Shown here: positions 52,447 through 60,478 of the stretch, piece after piece
How positions within the stretch are numbered: position 1 is the stretch's first letter
Layout: every line of letters starts with the position of its first letter
NCBI RefSeq assembly: GCF_009363095.1
Contig: NZ_CP045295.1
Span: 6,229,001-6,293,000, forward strand
From: Paenibacillus cellulositrophicus
GTDB taxonomy: Bacteria; Bacillota; Bacilli; Paenibacillales; Paenibacillaceae
DNA length: 64,000 nucleotides
Reading direction: 5' to 3'
Notes under the pieces: model-generated
Databases searched by the model: none
What the model saw: only the letters and a program-made list of their open reading frames with translations
Told to the model about the DNA's origin: nothing
Position numbers and translations under genes: made by a program

Positions 52447-52845
52447 ATGCGGGGCTACCGGAAAAAGCGGAAGGACGCCGGGGGAATACCGATCAACTTG
52501 CTGGACTTGGTTCCGGTGCTGCATTCGAAGGTGAAGTGGGAAAAGACCGAAGGGATCGTGACGTTGTCCGTGCCGCGGGAGGGATGGCTGGCCCGCCAGT
52601 CGGTCAAATGGCTGAAACAGCCGGCGGTCGTCCAAATCCGGCTGGATGCGCTGGGCAGTGAAGTGGCCGCCTGCTGCGACGGTTCCCACTCGGTAGCGGA
52701 TATCGCAGGCAAGCTCCATGGCCGGTTCGGCGAGCAGGCGGAGCCGCTGCTGCCAAGGCTGGCCAAGTTTATCGGGCTGCTGGAAATGAACGATTTGGCC
52801 GTATGCCGTCCCGGTGATTCCTGCCAACGGGCACAGGATGCATAA
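52447..52845 (+). CDS. PqqD-family (RiPP recognition element-like) protein
   Basis: 132 residues; the segment about 70-125 (VVQIRLDALGSEVAACCDG...VADIAGKLHGRFG) has the PqqD pattern, a winged fold that in RiPP pathways binds leader peptides. No radical-SAM enzyme or precursor peptide is adjacent; its partner is the OPT transporter 4 nt upstream. CGGGAGGTG overlaps the end of that gene. What it binds is unknown. Confidence 0.75.
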   Translation: MRGYRKKRKDAGGIPINLLDLVPVLHSKVKWEKTEGIVTLSVPREGWLARQSVKWLKQPAVVQIRLDALGSEVAACCDGSHSVADIAGKLHGRFGEQAEPLLPRLAKFIGLLEMNDLAVCRPGDSCQRAQDA

Positions 52846-52900
52846 GAGGTAACATAAGAGGTAACATGAACAGGCAATCCTGCGGCAGGAAATTGGGGTG

Positions 52901-52930
52901 TTGCATTCTTTGCTGTCCCCCGTGTATACT
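52901..52930 (+). promoter_or_regulatory. Promoter of the argS T-box leader
   Basis: TTGCAT (52901-52906) and TATACT (52925-52930), spacer 18, immediately upstream of the T-box leader. Confidence 0.7.
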
Positions 52931-52934
52931 ATTG

Positions 52935-53212
52935 GAAAATTGAACGTCATGGAACGGGAGAGTAGTGAAGCGTCAGGGCATCAAGCGAGCCGGGGATGGT
53001 GGAAGCCGGTATGTCGCGATTCATGAAGCGCACCTGGGAGACGGCCTTTTGAACTAAAACCGCAAGATGGGTGCGGCGTAGAGAGGTCCGGTTAGCTGCC
53101 GTTACAGGCTTCAAGGGAAACGGATGCCGTGCTGGCGCATGGGCCGTTTACTTAGAGTGGTACCGCGGGAATTCAGCTCTCGTCTCTATATTAGAGACGG
53201 GGGCTTTTTTGA
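52935..53212 (+). promoter_or_regulatory. T-box riboswitch controlling argS
   Basis: The conserved T-box sequence AGAGTGGTACCGCGGG lies at 53154-53169. Stem I elements are visible upstream: GGGGATGGTGGAAGCCGG near 52992 and a candidate specifier codon CGC (53029-53031, followed by A), an arginine codon. The terminator GTCTCT/AGAGAC with flanking pairs and six Ts (about 53176-53210) competes with the antiterminator formed with the T-box. Uncharged tRNA-Arg is expected to switch on argS. The specifier call is by position, not by a full fold. Confidence 0.9.
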
Positions 53213-53250
53213 TTTTTGATAGTCGTTACGATATGGAAAGGATGATTGTT

Positions 53251-54951
53251 ATGTTACAGGAATGGATCGCGTCGGCGCTCGAGCCGCACGTGCCGTGGAC
53301 GAAGCAGCAAATGGAGGACCTGCTGGAAATCCCGCCGCAGCCGCAGATGGGGGATGTCGCTTTCCCATGCTTTACGCTGGCCAAAACGTTTAAAAAATCG
53401 CCTGCGGACATCGCCAAAGAGATGGCTGCCCAATTTGACGGGCGAAACGGAATACAGGCGGAGGCCGCCGGCCCTTATGTCAACTTCAGGCTCGACCGGA
53501 AGCGCTATGAGCAGCAAATCATGGACGAGTTGACGGCGTCGGATCATAGACCGAACCTGGGAAAAGGAGAAAAAGTGCTCATCGACATGTCCTCGCCGAA
53601 CATCGCGAAGCCGATGGGCATCGGGCATCTGCGCTCCACCATGATCGGCGCCGCCCTGTACAACATGTACAAATTGGCGGGGTACGACGTGGCCAGCATC
53701 AACCATCTGGGAGACTGGGGTACGCAGTTCGGCAAGCAAATCGCCGCATACAAACGCTGGGGGAACGATGAAGCCATTGCGGCCAATCCGATCAAGGAAT
53801 CGCTGAAGCTCTACGTTCAGTTTCATGAGGAAGCACCCCATGATGAGACGCTGGAGCCGGAGGCCAGGGACTGGTTCCGGAAACTGGAATCCGGGGATGA
53901 GGAAGCTTACCGGCTCTGGAAATATTTCGTGGACGTCAGCTTGGAGGAGTTTCAGCGGATGTACGACCGTCTTGGTGTCAGCTTCGACTATACGCTCGGG
54001 GAAAGCTTCTACAACGACAAGATGGGAGCCGTCGTGGATCAGCTGCGCGACCAGCATCTGCTCGAAGAGAGCGAGGGCGCGCTGGTCGTGCGCCTGGATG
54101 AGGAGGGGATGCCGCCTTGCCTGATCATCAAAACGGACGGAACGACCATCTACCCGACGCGTGACCTGGCAACCGCCATTTACCGGCACGATGTCTTGAA
54201 AGGCGACAAGCTGCTGTATGTCGTGGGCGGCGAGCAGAGGCTGCACTTTCAGCAGGTGTTTGCCGTGCTGCGCCGTATGGGAGCAGACTGGGTGGATCAA
54301 TGCGAGCACGTGCCGTTTGGCCTGATGCGCTTTGAAGGAAAGAAAATGTCGACCCGCCGCGGCAAGATCGTCTATCTTGAGGAAGTGCTGGATGAGGCGG
54401 TTGCCCGGGCATTGCAAATCATCGAAGAGAAAAACAGTAGCCTCGAACATAAGGAGGCGGTCGCGGAAGCGGTCGGCATCGGGGCGATTATTTTCGGGGA
54501 CTTGAAAAACAACCGCCAGAACGAAGTGGATTTTTCCCTGGAGGAAGCGCTGAATTTCGATGGGGAGACAGGGCCGTACCTTCAGTACACGTATGCGCGT
54601 ACCCAAAGCGTGCTGTCCAAAGGACGCGCGGCCGGGGAACCGGAGAGTGGAACGGCCGGGTCTGCCCAAGCGGTTAACGGCCAGCTCGGAGATTCCGGAT
54701 GGGAGCTGCTGAAGCTGCTGACCCGCTTCCCGGATCAGCTGAAGCGCGGAATCCAGAACAACGAGCCGTCGGTAATGGCGCGGTATGCGCTGGATGTAGC
54801 TCAAGCGTTCAACCATTTTTACAACAAGGAACGGATTGTCACCGAGGACAGCAGCCTGAGGGAAGCGAGACTGAAGCTGACGGAGTTGACGGGCGCTTCA
54901 TTAGCGAGAACGATGCATCTGCTCGGATTAAAAACGCCGCAGCGGATGTGA
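53251..54951 (+). CDS. argS: Arginyl-tRNA synthetase
   Basis: Class I synthetase charging tRNA-Arg. The HIGH-like motif is in PNIAKPMGIGHLRS (about 115-128) and the KMSKS-like loop is GKKMSTRRG (near 365); the C-terminal DALR anticodon-binding domain is about 445-566. The ATG at 53251 gives MLQEWIASALEPHVPW and 566 residues with AAAGGATG upstream; an in-frame extension to 53071 would run through the T-box terminator and is rejected. Confidence 0.97.
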   Translation: MLQEWIASALEPHVPWTKQQMEDLLEIPPQPQMGDVAFPCFTLAKTFKKSPADIAKEMAAQFDGRNGIQAEAAGPYVNFRLDRKRYEQQIMDELTASDHRPNLGKGEKVLIDMSSPNIAKPMGIGHLRSTMIGAALYNMYKLAGYDVASINHLGDWGTQFGKQIAAYKRWGNDEAIAANPIKESLKLYVQFHEEAPHDETLEPEARDWFRKLESGDEEAYRLWKYFVDVSLEEFQRMYDRLGVSFDYTLGESFYNDKMGAVVDQLRDQHLLEESEGALVVRLDEEGMPPCLIIKTDGTTIYPTRDLATAIYRHDVLKGDKLLYVVGGEQRLHFQQVFAVLRRMGADWVDQCEHVPFGLMRFEGKKMSTRRGKIVYLEEVLDEAVARALQIIEEKNSSLEHKEAVAEAVGIGAIIFGDLKNNRQNEVDFSLEEALNFDGETGPYLQYTYARTQSVLSKGRAAGEPESGTAGSAQAVNGQLGDSGWELLKLLTRFPDQLKRGIQNNEPSVMARYALDVAQAFNHFYNKERIVTEDSSLREARLKLTELTGASLARTMHLLGLKTPQRM

Positions 54952-54979
54952 CGCCATTTGTTGAACGGGGGAGAGTTGG

Positions 54980-55933
54980 TTGGCTGTACAGGAGCAAGGA
55001 AGCGGCCGGCGGAACACGCCGGCGGAGATCATCCTCCGGCTGGAGGATGTCAGCAAACGCTACGACCGCCGGGTAGTGATTGAGCATATGACGCTCGAGA
55101 TCGCCAAAGGGGAGTGCACGGCGCTGGTCGGGAAAAACGGCTCGGGCAAAAGCACACTGCTGCGCTTGCTGGCCGGATTATCCCGTCCTACCGAGGGAAG
55201 ACGGCGGGTGGAGGACATCCGAAGCCCCACGATTGGACTTGTCGCCGAGAAGTTTCCGGCGCTGCCGTTTACGCCGGGCGAGTATTTGATTAGCATGGGC
55301 ATTACGCGAGGGATGGACAAGCGGACCGTCCAGTCGGAAATATCCGAATGGCTCAAGAGACTGGGTATGGATTCGTACAGGGATGTTCGAATGAGCCATT
55401 TTTCGAAAGGCATGCTGCAGAAGATCAATCTGGTTCAGGCGGTGATGGGGAAACCCAGGCTTCTGCTGCTGGATGAGCCTTTGTCCGGGATCGACACCCC
55501 CTCGCAGAAAGAGGTGTTCCGCCTGCTGATGGACATCAAGGGGATGGGGACCGCGATGGTCATGTCCGTCCATGAGCCGGAGCTGATCAACCAAATGGCC
55601 GATCGCATCGTACTGCTTGAGAACGGAAAGATCGTGAAGGAGGAACGCGGGTTCCGTATAGAAACGGTCCGGTATGCGACTATTGTTTTCAATGGAGATC
55701 CGCTGCGCGTCCGCCAGTCTTTAGAGGGGATCGGCGATAGGGAAGTGGCTTGGGTAAAAGAGGGGGCGGAATCCGAGATTCATGTAAGAACGAACATAAG
55801 CGATCATGTGCTGCAGCGGATCCTTAACGGCGGGGGTCATATCGTATCCGTTTCGCAGCACGAACCCTCCGAAGTGGATCTAGGCGAGCTGCTCAAGACT
55901 GCGGCGGCTGCCTTAAAAGGAGGAACGCAATGA
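54980..55933 (+). CDS. ABC transporter ATP-binding protein
   Basis: Walker A GKNGSGKST (about residues 51-59), a diverged signature SHFSKGMLQKI in place of LSGGQ, Walker B LLLLDEPLSG and the H-loop SVHEPEL. Length 317, with a C-terminal extension of about 90 residues. The TTG at 54980 has GGGGGAGAG upstream. Its stop overlaps the start of the permease gene. Of the exporter type (gliding/antibiotic-like); the substrate is unknown. Confidence 0.87.
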   Translation: MAVQEQGSGRRNTPAEIILRLEDVSKRYDRRVVIEHMTLEIAKGECTALVGKNGSGKSTLLRLLAGLSRPTEGRRRVEDIRSPTIGLVAEKFPALPFTPGEYLISMGITRGMDKRTVQSEISEWLKRLGMDSYRDVRMSHFSKGMLQKINLVQAVMGKPRLLLLDEPLSGIDTPSQKEVFRLLMDIKGMGTAMVMSVHEPELINQMADRIVLLENGKIVKEERGFRIETVRYATIVFNGDPLRVRQSLEGIGDREVAWVKEGAESEIHVRTNISDHVLQRILNGGGHIVSVSQHEPSEVDLGELLKTAAAALKGGTQ

Positions 55934-56640
55934 TTCGTCTCGCTTCTTTTTTACTTGCCAGCTACATTCGGTCTTACCGATACTTTGCTCCTGTGGGGAG
56001 CATGCTGATTGCGATGATGCTTTTGTACTCCTATAAGCCGAACCCGGTGATGGACAGCTATGCGGTCACTTCTGCATTTCTGTTCGTCGGCGGGGCATGG
56101 TTGTCGTTCAGCTTCCTGAATCATGCGGGCGCCGTATTGGAACAGCTCAGCGTGATTCACGCAGGGAGCATGCGGAAATATGCCGCAAGCCAAATGCTGG
56201 CTCTGCTCGCCGTCATCGTCTTTTTAAGCGCCTTTTTCCTGCTGTATCCTGTGGTGATGAACATGTTCGCCGCAACGGTCAGCGCACGGCAGTGGCTTAT
56301 CGCTTCTTCCGGGCATTTGGCATTGGGCATGCTGGGCGCAGGCGTCAGCTATTTCTTTCAAGCCGCTTACATCCGCAATATCAGCCGCGCGACGGCGATT
56401 CTGCTAATCATCGTCATTTTATCGATTGGGGCGAGGCAGTTTGCGGCCAAGCTGCCCGAAGGGTTATCCTGGATCCGCTGGGCCTTCCCCCCGGTGGCTG
56501 AAATGATCGACACCCTGATGCGGAGTGATACCGCTCTTCTTACAGGCGTATGGGGAGTAATCGGGTATACGTACCTGTATGCTTTTGCTCTGGCCGCAGC
56601 CTATTGGATATTCTCCGCATACCGTGATGCCAGAACATAG
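55930..56640 (+). CDS. ABC transporter membrane protein
   Basis: 236 residues with about six hydrophobic segments and no large soluble domain, translated from an ATG overlapping the end of the ATPase gene (ATGA). It resembles ABC-2-type permease subunits of exporters. No substrate can be inferred from the sequence. Confidence 0.8.
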   Translation: MIRLASFLLASYIRSYRYFAPVGSMLIAMMLLYSYKPNPVMDSYAVTSAFLFVGGAWLSFSFLNHAGAVLEQLSVIHAGSMRKYAASQMLALLAVIVFLSAFFLLYPVVMNMFAATVSARQWLIASSGHLALGMLGAGVSYFFQAAYIRNISRATAILLIIVILSIGARQFAAKLPEGLSWIRWAFPPVAEMIDTLMRSDTALLTGVWGVIGYTYLYAFALAAAYWIFSAYRDART

Positions 56641-56802
56641 GCTGATACATTGGGCTTTTCTCAGAACATTGAAACTGTTGATTTCCTTCTACCCCCGGGT
56701 TGTGATTGGACCGTAAGCACGGTAACATGGAGATAGGTCTGTCCGATCAGGAATATTTACATAAGAGGTTGAACCTCGGCAGCAGGAGTCAGGAGGAAAA
56801 GC

Positions 56803-57285
56803 ATGAAATCAGTCGGTCTACAAGGTATCGAGCAGCAATCGAAGGAACTGTTCGCGTATTTCGGCTTGGCCGTATACTATTCGCAGGCATTGGAGCAGCA
56901 GCTGACCAATCTGCTGATGCTGATGAAGCTGTCGAAGGGGGAGGTTCCCTCCGAAGAGGAACTGACCGAGCTGTACCGCCGCAAGCTCAGCAGTTCCCTG
57001 GGCCAGCTCGTCAACGAAATCCGGCATCACTTTCCTTTTACGGAAGAAGAGACGCTTCTATTAAAAGAGGTATGGAAGCAGCGGAATTATATCGTTCACG
57101 ATTATTTCAAGGAACGGATCAAGGAGACGTTCACGCCGGACGGTCGCGCACGGATGATCCGCGAGCTGACCGCTTTTCGGGATCAAGCCCAGGAGCTCGA
57201 GCAGAAGCTGCAGGGGTATACGAATGAATTATACGTCAAGCTGGGGCTGGAGAATGATCAGCCGGGAGTTTCCAATCCGCACTGA
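56803..57285 (+). CDS. Helical protein with HEPN-like Rx4H motif
   Basis: 160 residues, predicted almost all helix. KQRNYIVHDYF holds R94 and H99 in the Rx4H arrangement of HEPN ribonuclease domains, with N95 after the arginine as in many HEPN proteins. No nucleotidyltransferase (MNT) or other toxin-antitoxin partner is next to it, so it may be non-toxic or have another role. AGGAGGAAAAGC precedes the ATG. I do not recognise a named family. Confidence 0.6.
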   Translation: MKSVGLQGIEQQSKELFAYFGLAVYYSQALEQQLTNLLMLMKLSKGEVPSEEELTELYRRKLSSSLGQLVNEIRHHFPFTEEETLLLKEVWKQRNYIVHDYFKERIKETFTPDGRARMIRELTAFRDQAQELEQKLQGYTNELYVKLGLENDQPGVSNPH

Positions 57286-57373
57286 CTGTTCATAAAATAG
57301 GCATTCCGGCCTACAGGCATATTGAAACATTTGCGGGAGGTTCCCCGTCTGAGAGGCTGAGGAGGTGATTTGG

Positions 57374-58330
57374 ATGAAAATCACAAAGAAATGGGCTGCG
57401 TTCATGGTGGCGGCAGGCTGTCTGGTGTCGGCGTCTTCCGCGTATGCGTTCTCGGATCTGCCGAATAAGCAGCAGGAGGGTATCGCCGAAGCGCTGCAAA
57501 CGCAAGGGGTCATTCACGGGATTTCCGCGGACCGGTTCGGTCCGGCCGAGCCGTTGACGACAGCCCAAAGCGTGCAGATGCTGGTGAAAGCGATGAAGCT
57601 TCAGCCGGATGCAGGTGCAGCGAACGCCGGGACGCTGGCGGTTCCATCCACAGCCTGGTATGCTCAAGCAGCCGAAACGGCGCTGGATCACGGGCTTGTG
57701 GCATCGACCATCGGCAGCTGGAACGACAAGGTCACGAAGGAAGAGTTCGCGCAGATGCTCTACAAAGCCGTTACCGCTACCGGTGACTACCCGCTGATCA
57801 AAATGTATGTCACGGTCCAGGATGAGAACGACATGGCTTCTGGATCGCGGGAAGCCGTCCAGTTTCTGCTCCTTACCCACATAGCCGAACTAGATGCGCA
57901 GCAGAAATTCCATCCAAGGGACAACATCACCCGGATGGAGGCGGCGGAGATGGTCTATCACGCCATGAATTTCGTTGCTTCGCATCAGCAGGTAAATCAG
58001 CCGGAGAACGATGACCAGGTCGCTGTCAGTGTCGAGAAGGTGAACGACCAGGTGAACCGGATCGTCCTTACCAAAGAGGACATGCCGAATCCAGGATACG
58101 GCCTCAAGATCGACCGGATCGAATTCGTCTCGGAAGGGAAGGCGGTCGCCTATTACTCCGTCACGAAACCCGCCCCCGGCATGATGTATCCGCAGGTCAT
58201 TTCCACGGCCAAGGCTTCCTTTTACATGGACAGCAAAATTCAGGTCAGCGTCAAGCAAACCGGCGGCGGCCTCGGTACGGGCATTTCCCTGAAGGGATCG
58301 CTCGAAGAGATGCCTTCCGTGACCCAATAA
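57374..58330 (+). CDS. Secreted SLH-domain protein with PrcB-like C-terminus
   Basis: Signal peptide (about residues 1-26, ending SSAYA), then S-layer-homology-like repeats (about 28-200; FSDLPNKQQEGIAEAL, NITRMEAAEMVYHAM) and a C-terminal domain (about 225-318; NPGYGLKIDRIEF, AVAYYSVTKPAPG) resembling PrcB, a partner of the PrtP protease in spirochaetes. SLH repeats bind secondary cell-wall polymers, so the protein is probably held on the cell surface. The ATG at 57374 is used; the GTG at 57365 overlaps GAGGAGGTG. Length 318. Confidence 0.8.
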   Translation: MKITKKWAAFMVAAGCLVSASSAYAFSDLPNKQQEGIAEALQTQGVIHGISADRFGPAEPLTTAQSVQMLVKAMKLQPDAGAANAGTLAVPSTAWYAQAAETALDHGLVASTIGSWNDKVTKEEFAQMLYKAVTATGDYPLIKMYVTVQDENDMASGSREAVQFLLLTHIAELDAQQKFHPRDNITRMEAAEMVYHAMNFVASHQQVNQPENDDQVAVSVEKVNDQVNRIVLTKEDMPNPGYGLKIDRIEFVSEGKAVAYYSVTKPAPGMMYPQVISTAKASFYMDSKIQVSVKQTGGGLGTGISLKGSLEEMPSVTQ

Positions 58331-58369
58331 ACAATGAATCGTATCGTCCGCACATCGCGGTGATACTGG

Positions 58370-58412
58370 ATCCCCCTGCTTTCCGGATACCGGAGACAGG
58401 GGGATTTTTTTG
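58370..58412 (+). terminator. Intrinsic terminator after the SLH protein gene
   Basis: ATCCCCCTG/CAGGGGGAT (58370-58378 with 58397-58405) enclosing CCGG/CCGG, followed by seven Ts. Confidence 0.95.
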
Positions 58413-58523
58413 CGGCTGGATCAAGAATAGGAATATTCCGGTTAAAAGTATCATTTTTCGTTGACGAGGCAAATAGTATCGCGGCACCCTTCCCGTTTAC
58501 AATGTTGGCAAGGGGGGAAGAGG

Positions 58524-59480
58524 ATGTCGCAGCTTGCGAACAGCGTGCCCATCACCGAGAGGAGGAAAAAGCGGGGATTGGCTTACCGGATGCTCAGGCA
58601 GTGGGATATTCAGCTGATGGTCATACCGGCGCTCATTTTGATTTTTATTTTTTCATACATACCGATGTACGGCGTACTGATGGCTTTTCAGGACTATAAC
58701 ATTTTTAACGGGTTTTGGAACAGTCCGTGGGTGGGATTCAAGCATTTCAGCATGTTTTTTCACGCACCCGAGTTCTGGACGATTCTGCGCAATACGATCA
58801 TCATCAGCCTGCTGAAGTTTGGTATCGGGTTTCCCGCGCCGATCATTCTGGCCCTGATGCTGAACGAAGTCAGGCAAATGTTCTTTAAAAGGGTCGTTCA
58901 GACGATCAGCTACCTGCCGCACTTTCTGTCCTGGGTGATCGTTGCCGGGTTTGCCATGTCGATCCTGTCCACGGATAACGGCAGCCTGAACATCCTGCTG
59001 CAGAAGCTGCATTTGATTAAGGAGCCGATCGGCTTTTTGGGGCGGGCGGAGTATTTCTGGGGCATTATCGTCTCGACCAGCGTTTGGAAGGAGATCGGAT
59101 TCAATTCGATCGTGTATCTGGCGGCGATCGCAGGGATCAACCCCAGCCTGTATGAGGCAGCATCCATCGACGGAGCGGGAAGGGTCAAGCAGGTGTTTAT
59201 GATCACGATCCCTTCCATTATGCCGGTGGTCGTTATCTTTATGATCCTGGCGATTGGTAATCTGCTGAGCGCCGGCTTTGAAGACATTCTCCTGCTCGGG
59301 GCAAATCCGGTGCTGCGGGATGTGGCCAGCGTCATCGATACCTATGTGTACCGGGTGGGCATCACCAACCAGCGCTACTCGTACGCCACGGCGGTTGGCT
59401 TGTTCAAGGCTGTGATCAGCGTCGGCCTGCTGACCTTTGCCAACTACTTTGCCCGCAGGTCGGGAAACAGCTTGTGGTAA
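58524..59480 (+). CDS. lplB: Carbohydrate ABC transporter permease, LplB type
   Basis: Binding-protein-dependent permease with six membrane segments; the EAA loop reads EAASIDGAGRVKQVFMITIP (about 210-230), the contact with the ATPase. Paenibacillus carry many such LplABC cassettes for complex polysaccharide breakdown products. The ATG at 58524 has AAGGGGGGAAGAGG upstream. Length 318. No ATPase gene is in the cassette, as usual for this group, which shares a general MsmX-type ATPase. Confidence 0.9.
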   Translation: MSQLANSVPITERRKKRGLAYRMLRQWDIQLMVIPALILIFIFSYIPMYGVLMAFQDYNIFNGFWNSPWVGFKHFSMFFHAPEFWTILRNTIIISLLKFGIGFPAPIILALMLNEVRQMFFKRVVQTISYLPHFLSWVIVAGFAMSILSTDNGSLNILLQKLHLIKEPIGFLGRAEYFWGIIVSTSVWKEIGFNSIVYLAAIAGINPSLYEAASIDGAGRVKQVFMITIPSIMPVVVIFMILAIGNLLSAGFEDILLLGANPVLRDVASVIDTYVYRVGITNQRYSYATAVGLFKAVISVGLLTFANYFARRSGNSLW

Positions 59481-59520
59481 GCGCGGGAGACACCGCAGGA
59501 AACAGGGAGGCTGCAGTATA

Positions 59521-60417
59521 GTGAAATATACAAGTACCGGTGACCGGATCATGATGGTCTTCATTTATTTGCTGCTTATTTTACTGGGATTCAGCACATT
59601 CTACCCGTTCTGGAACGGACTCGTCATTTCGCTGAACAACGGCATGGACACGGCACTCGGCGGGATCACGTTCTGGCCGCGGGTATGGTCGCTGGAAAAT
59701 TACCGGGTCGTCTTTCAGGATGACCGGATTGCCAACGCGTTTTTGATCAGCGTGCTCCGGACGGTCGTCGGCACCATTCTGTCGGTGCTGTGCACCGCCA
59801 TCTTCGCCTACGGCATGACGAAGAAGGAGCTGATCGGCCGCAAGTTTTACATGCTGGTGTGCGTCGTGACGATGTATTTCGGCGGCGGGCTCATTCCGAC
59901 TTTTCTCGTCGTCCGCGGTCTGGGCTTGATGAATTCGTTCTGGGTGTTTATCATCCCGGGTCTGATCAGCGTATGGAACATGATCATCTTCCGGACGTTT
60001 TTCATGGGGCTTCCCGGAGGCCTGGAGGAATCGGCCAAAATCGACGGCTGCGGCAACTGGGCCACTTTTTTCCGGATCATCCTGCCGCTGTCGGGACCAG
60101 TCATCGCCACGCTCGGGCTGTTTACCGCGGTCGCTCATTGGAATGAGTGGTTTCTGCCCAGCATTTACATCACCAACGAGAAGCTGCTGCCGATCCAATC
60201 CATGCTTCAGCAGATACTGAGCACGAATATTATGACCGAGCAGATGTCCAAGCTGGACTCGGCTGCCCAGAGCAGGCTCGAAACGATGAAAAGCGTGACG
60301 ACCAAGTCGCTTTCAATGGCGACGATGATGGTGGCGACGCTGCCGATTATCGCCGTGTACCCGTTTGTACAGAAGTATTTCGTGAAGGGCGTCATGGTGG
60401 GATCGTTGAAGGAGTAG
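59521..60417 (+). CDS. lplC: Carbohydrate ABC transporter permease, LplC/YtcP type
   Basis: Second permease subunit: six hydrophobic segments, EAA loop EESAKIDGCGNWATFFRIIL (about 177-197) and the C-terminal FVKGVMVGSLKE typical of LplC/YtcP. The GTG at 59521 follows AGGGAGG by 10 nt; length 298. Forms a heterodimer with the LplB-type protein encoded 40 nt upstream. Confidence 0.9.
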   Translation: MKYTSTGDRIMMVFIYLLLILLGFSTFYPFWNGLVISLNNGMDTALGGITFWPRVWSLENYRVVFQDDRIANAFLISVLRTVVGTILSVLCTAIFAYGMTKKELIGRKFYMLVCVVTMYFGGGLIPTFLVVRGLGLMNSFWVFIIPGLISVWNMIIFRTFFMGLPGGLEESAKIDGCGNWATFFRIILPLSGPVIATLGLFTAVAHWNEWFLPSIYITNEKLLPIQSMLQQILSTNIMTEQMSKLDSAAQSRLETMKSVTTKSLSMATMMVATLPIIAVYPFVQKYFVKGVMVGSLKE

Positions 60418-60478
60418 GGTTTGGAGCGATTGCTGCTTTGAACATAAATTTGACAATAGGGAAAAGGGGTTATCACGC

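Noticed and set aside
53071..53250. N-terminal extension of ArgS through the T-box leader
   Set aside because: It would translate the T-box sequence and terminator; the ATG at 53251 gives the normal ArgS N-terminus.
53254..54816. 520-residue minus-strand frame over argS
   Set aside because: Shadow of argS; no start signal and no recognisable domain.
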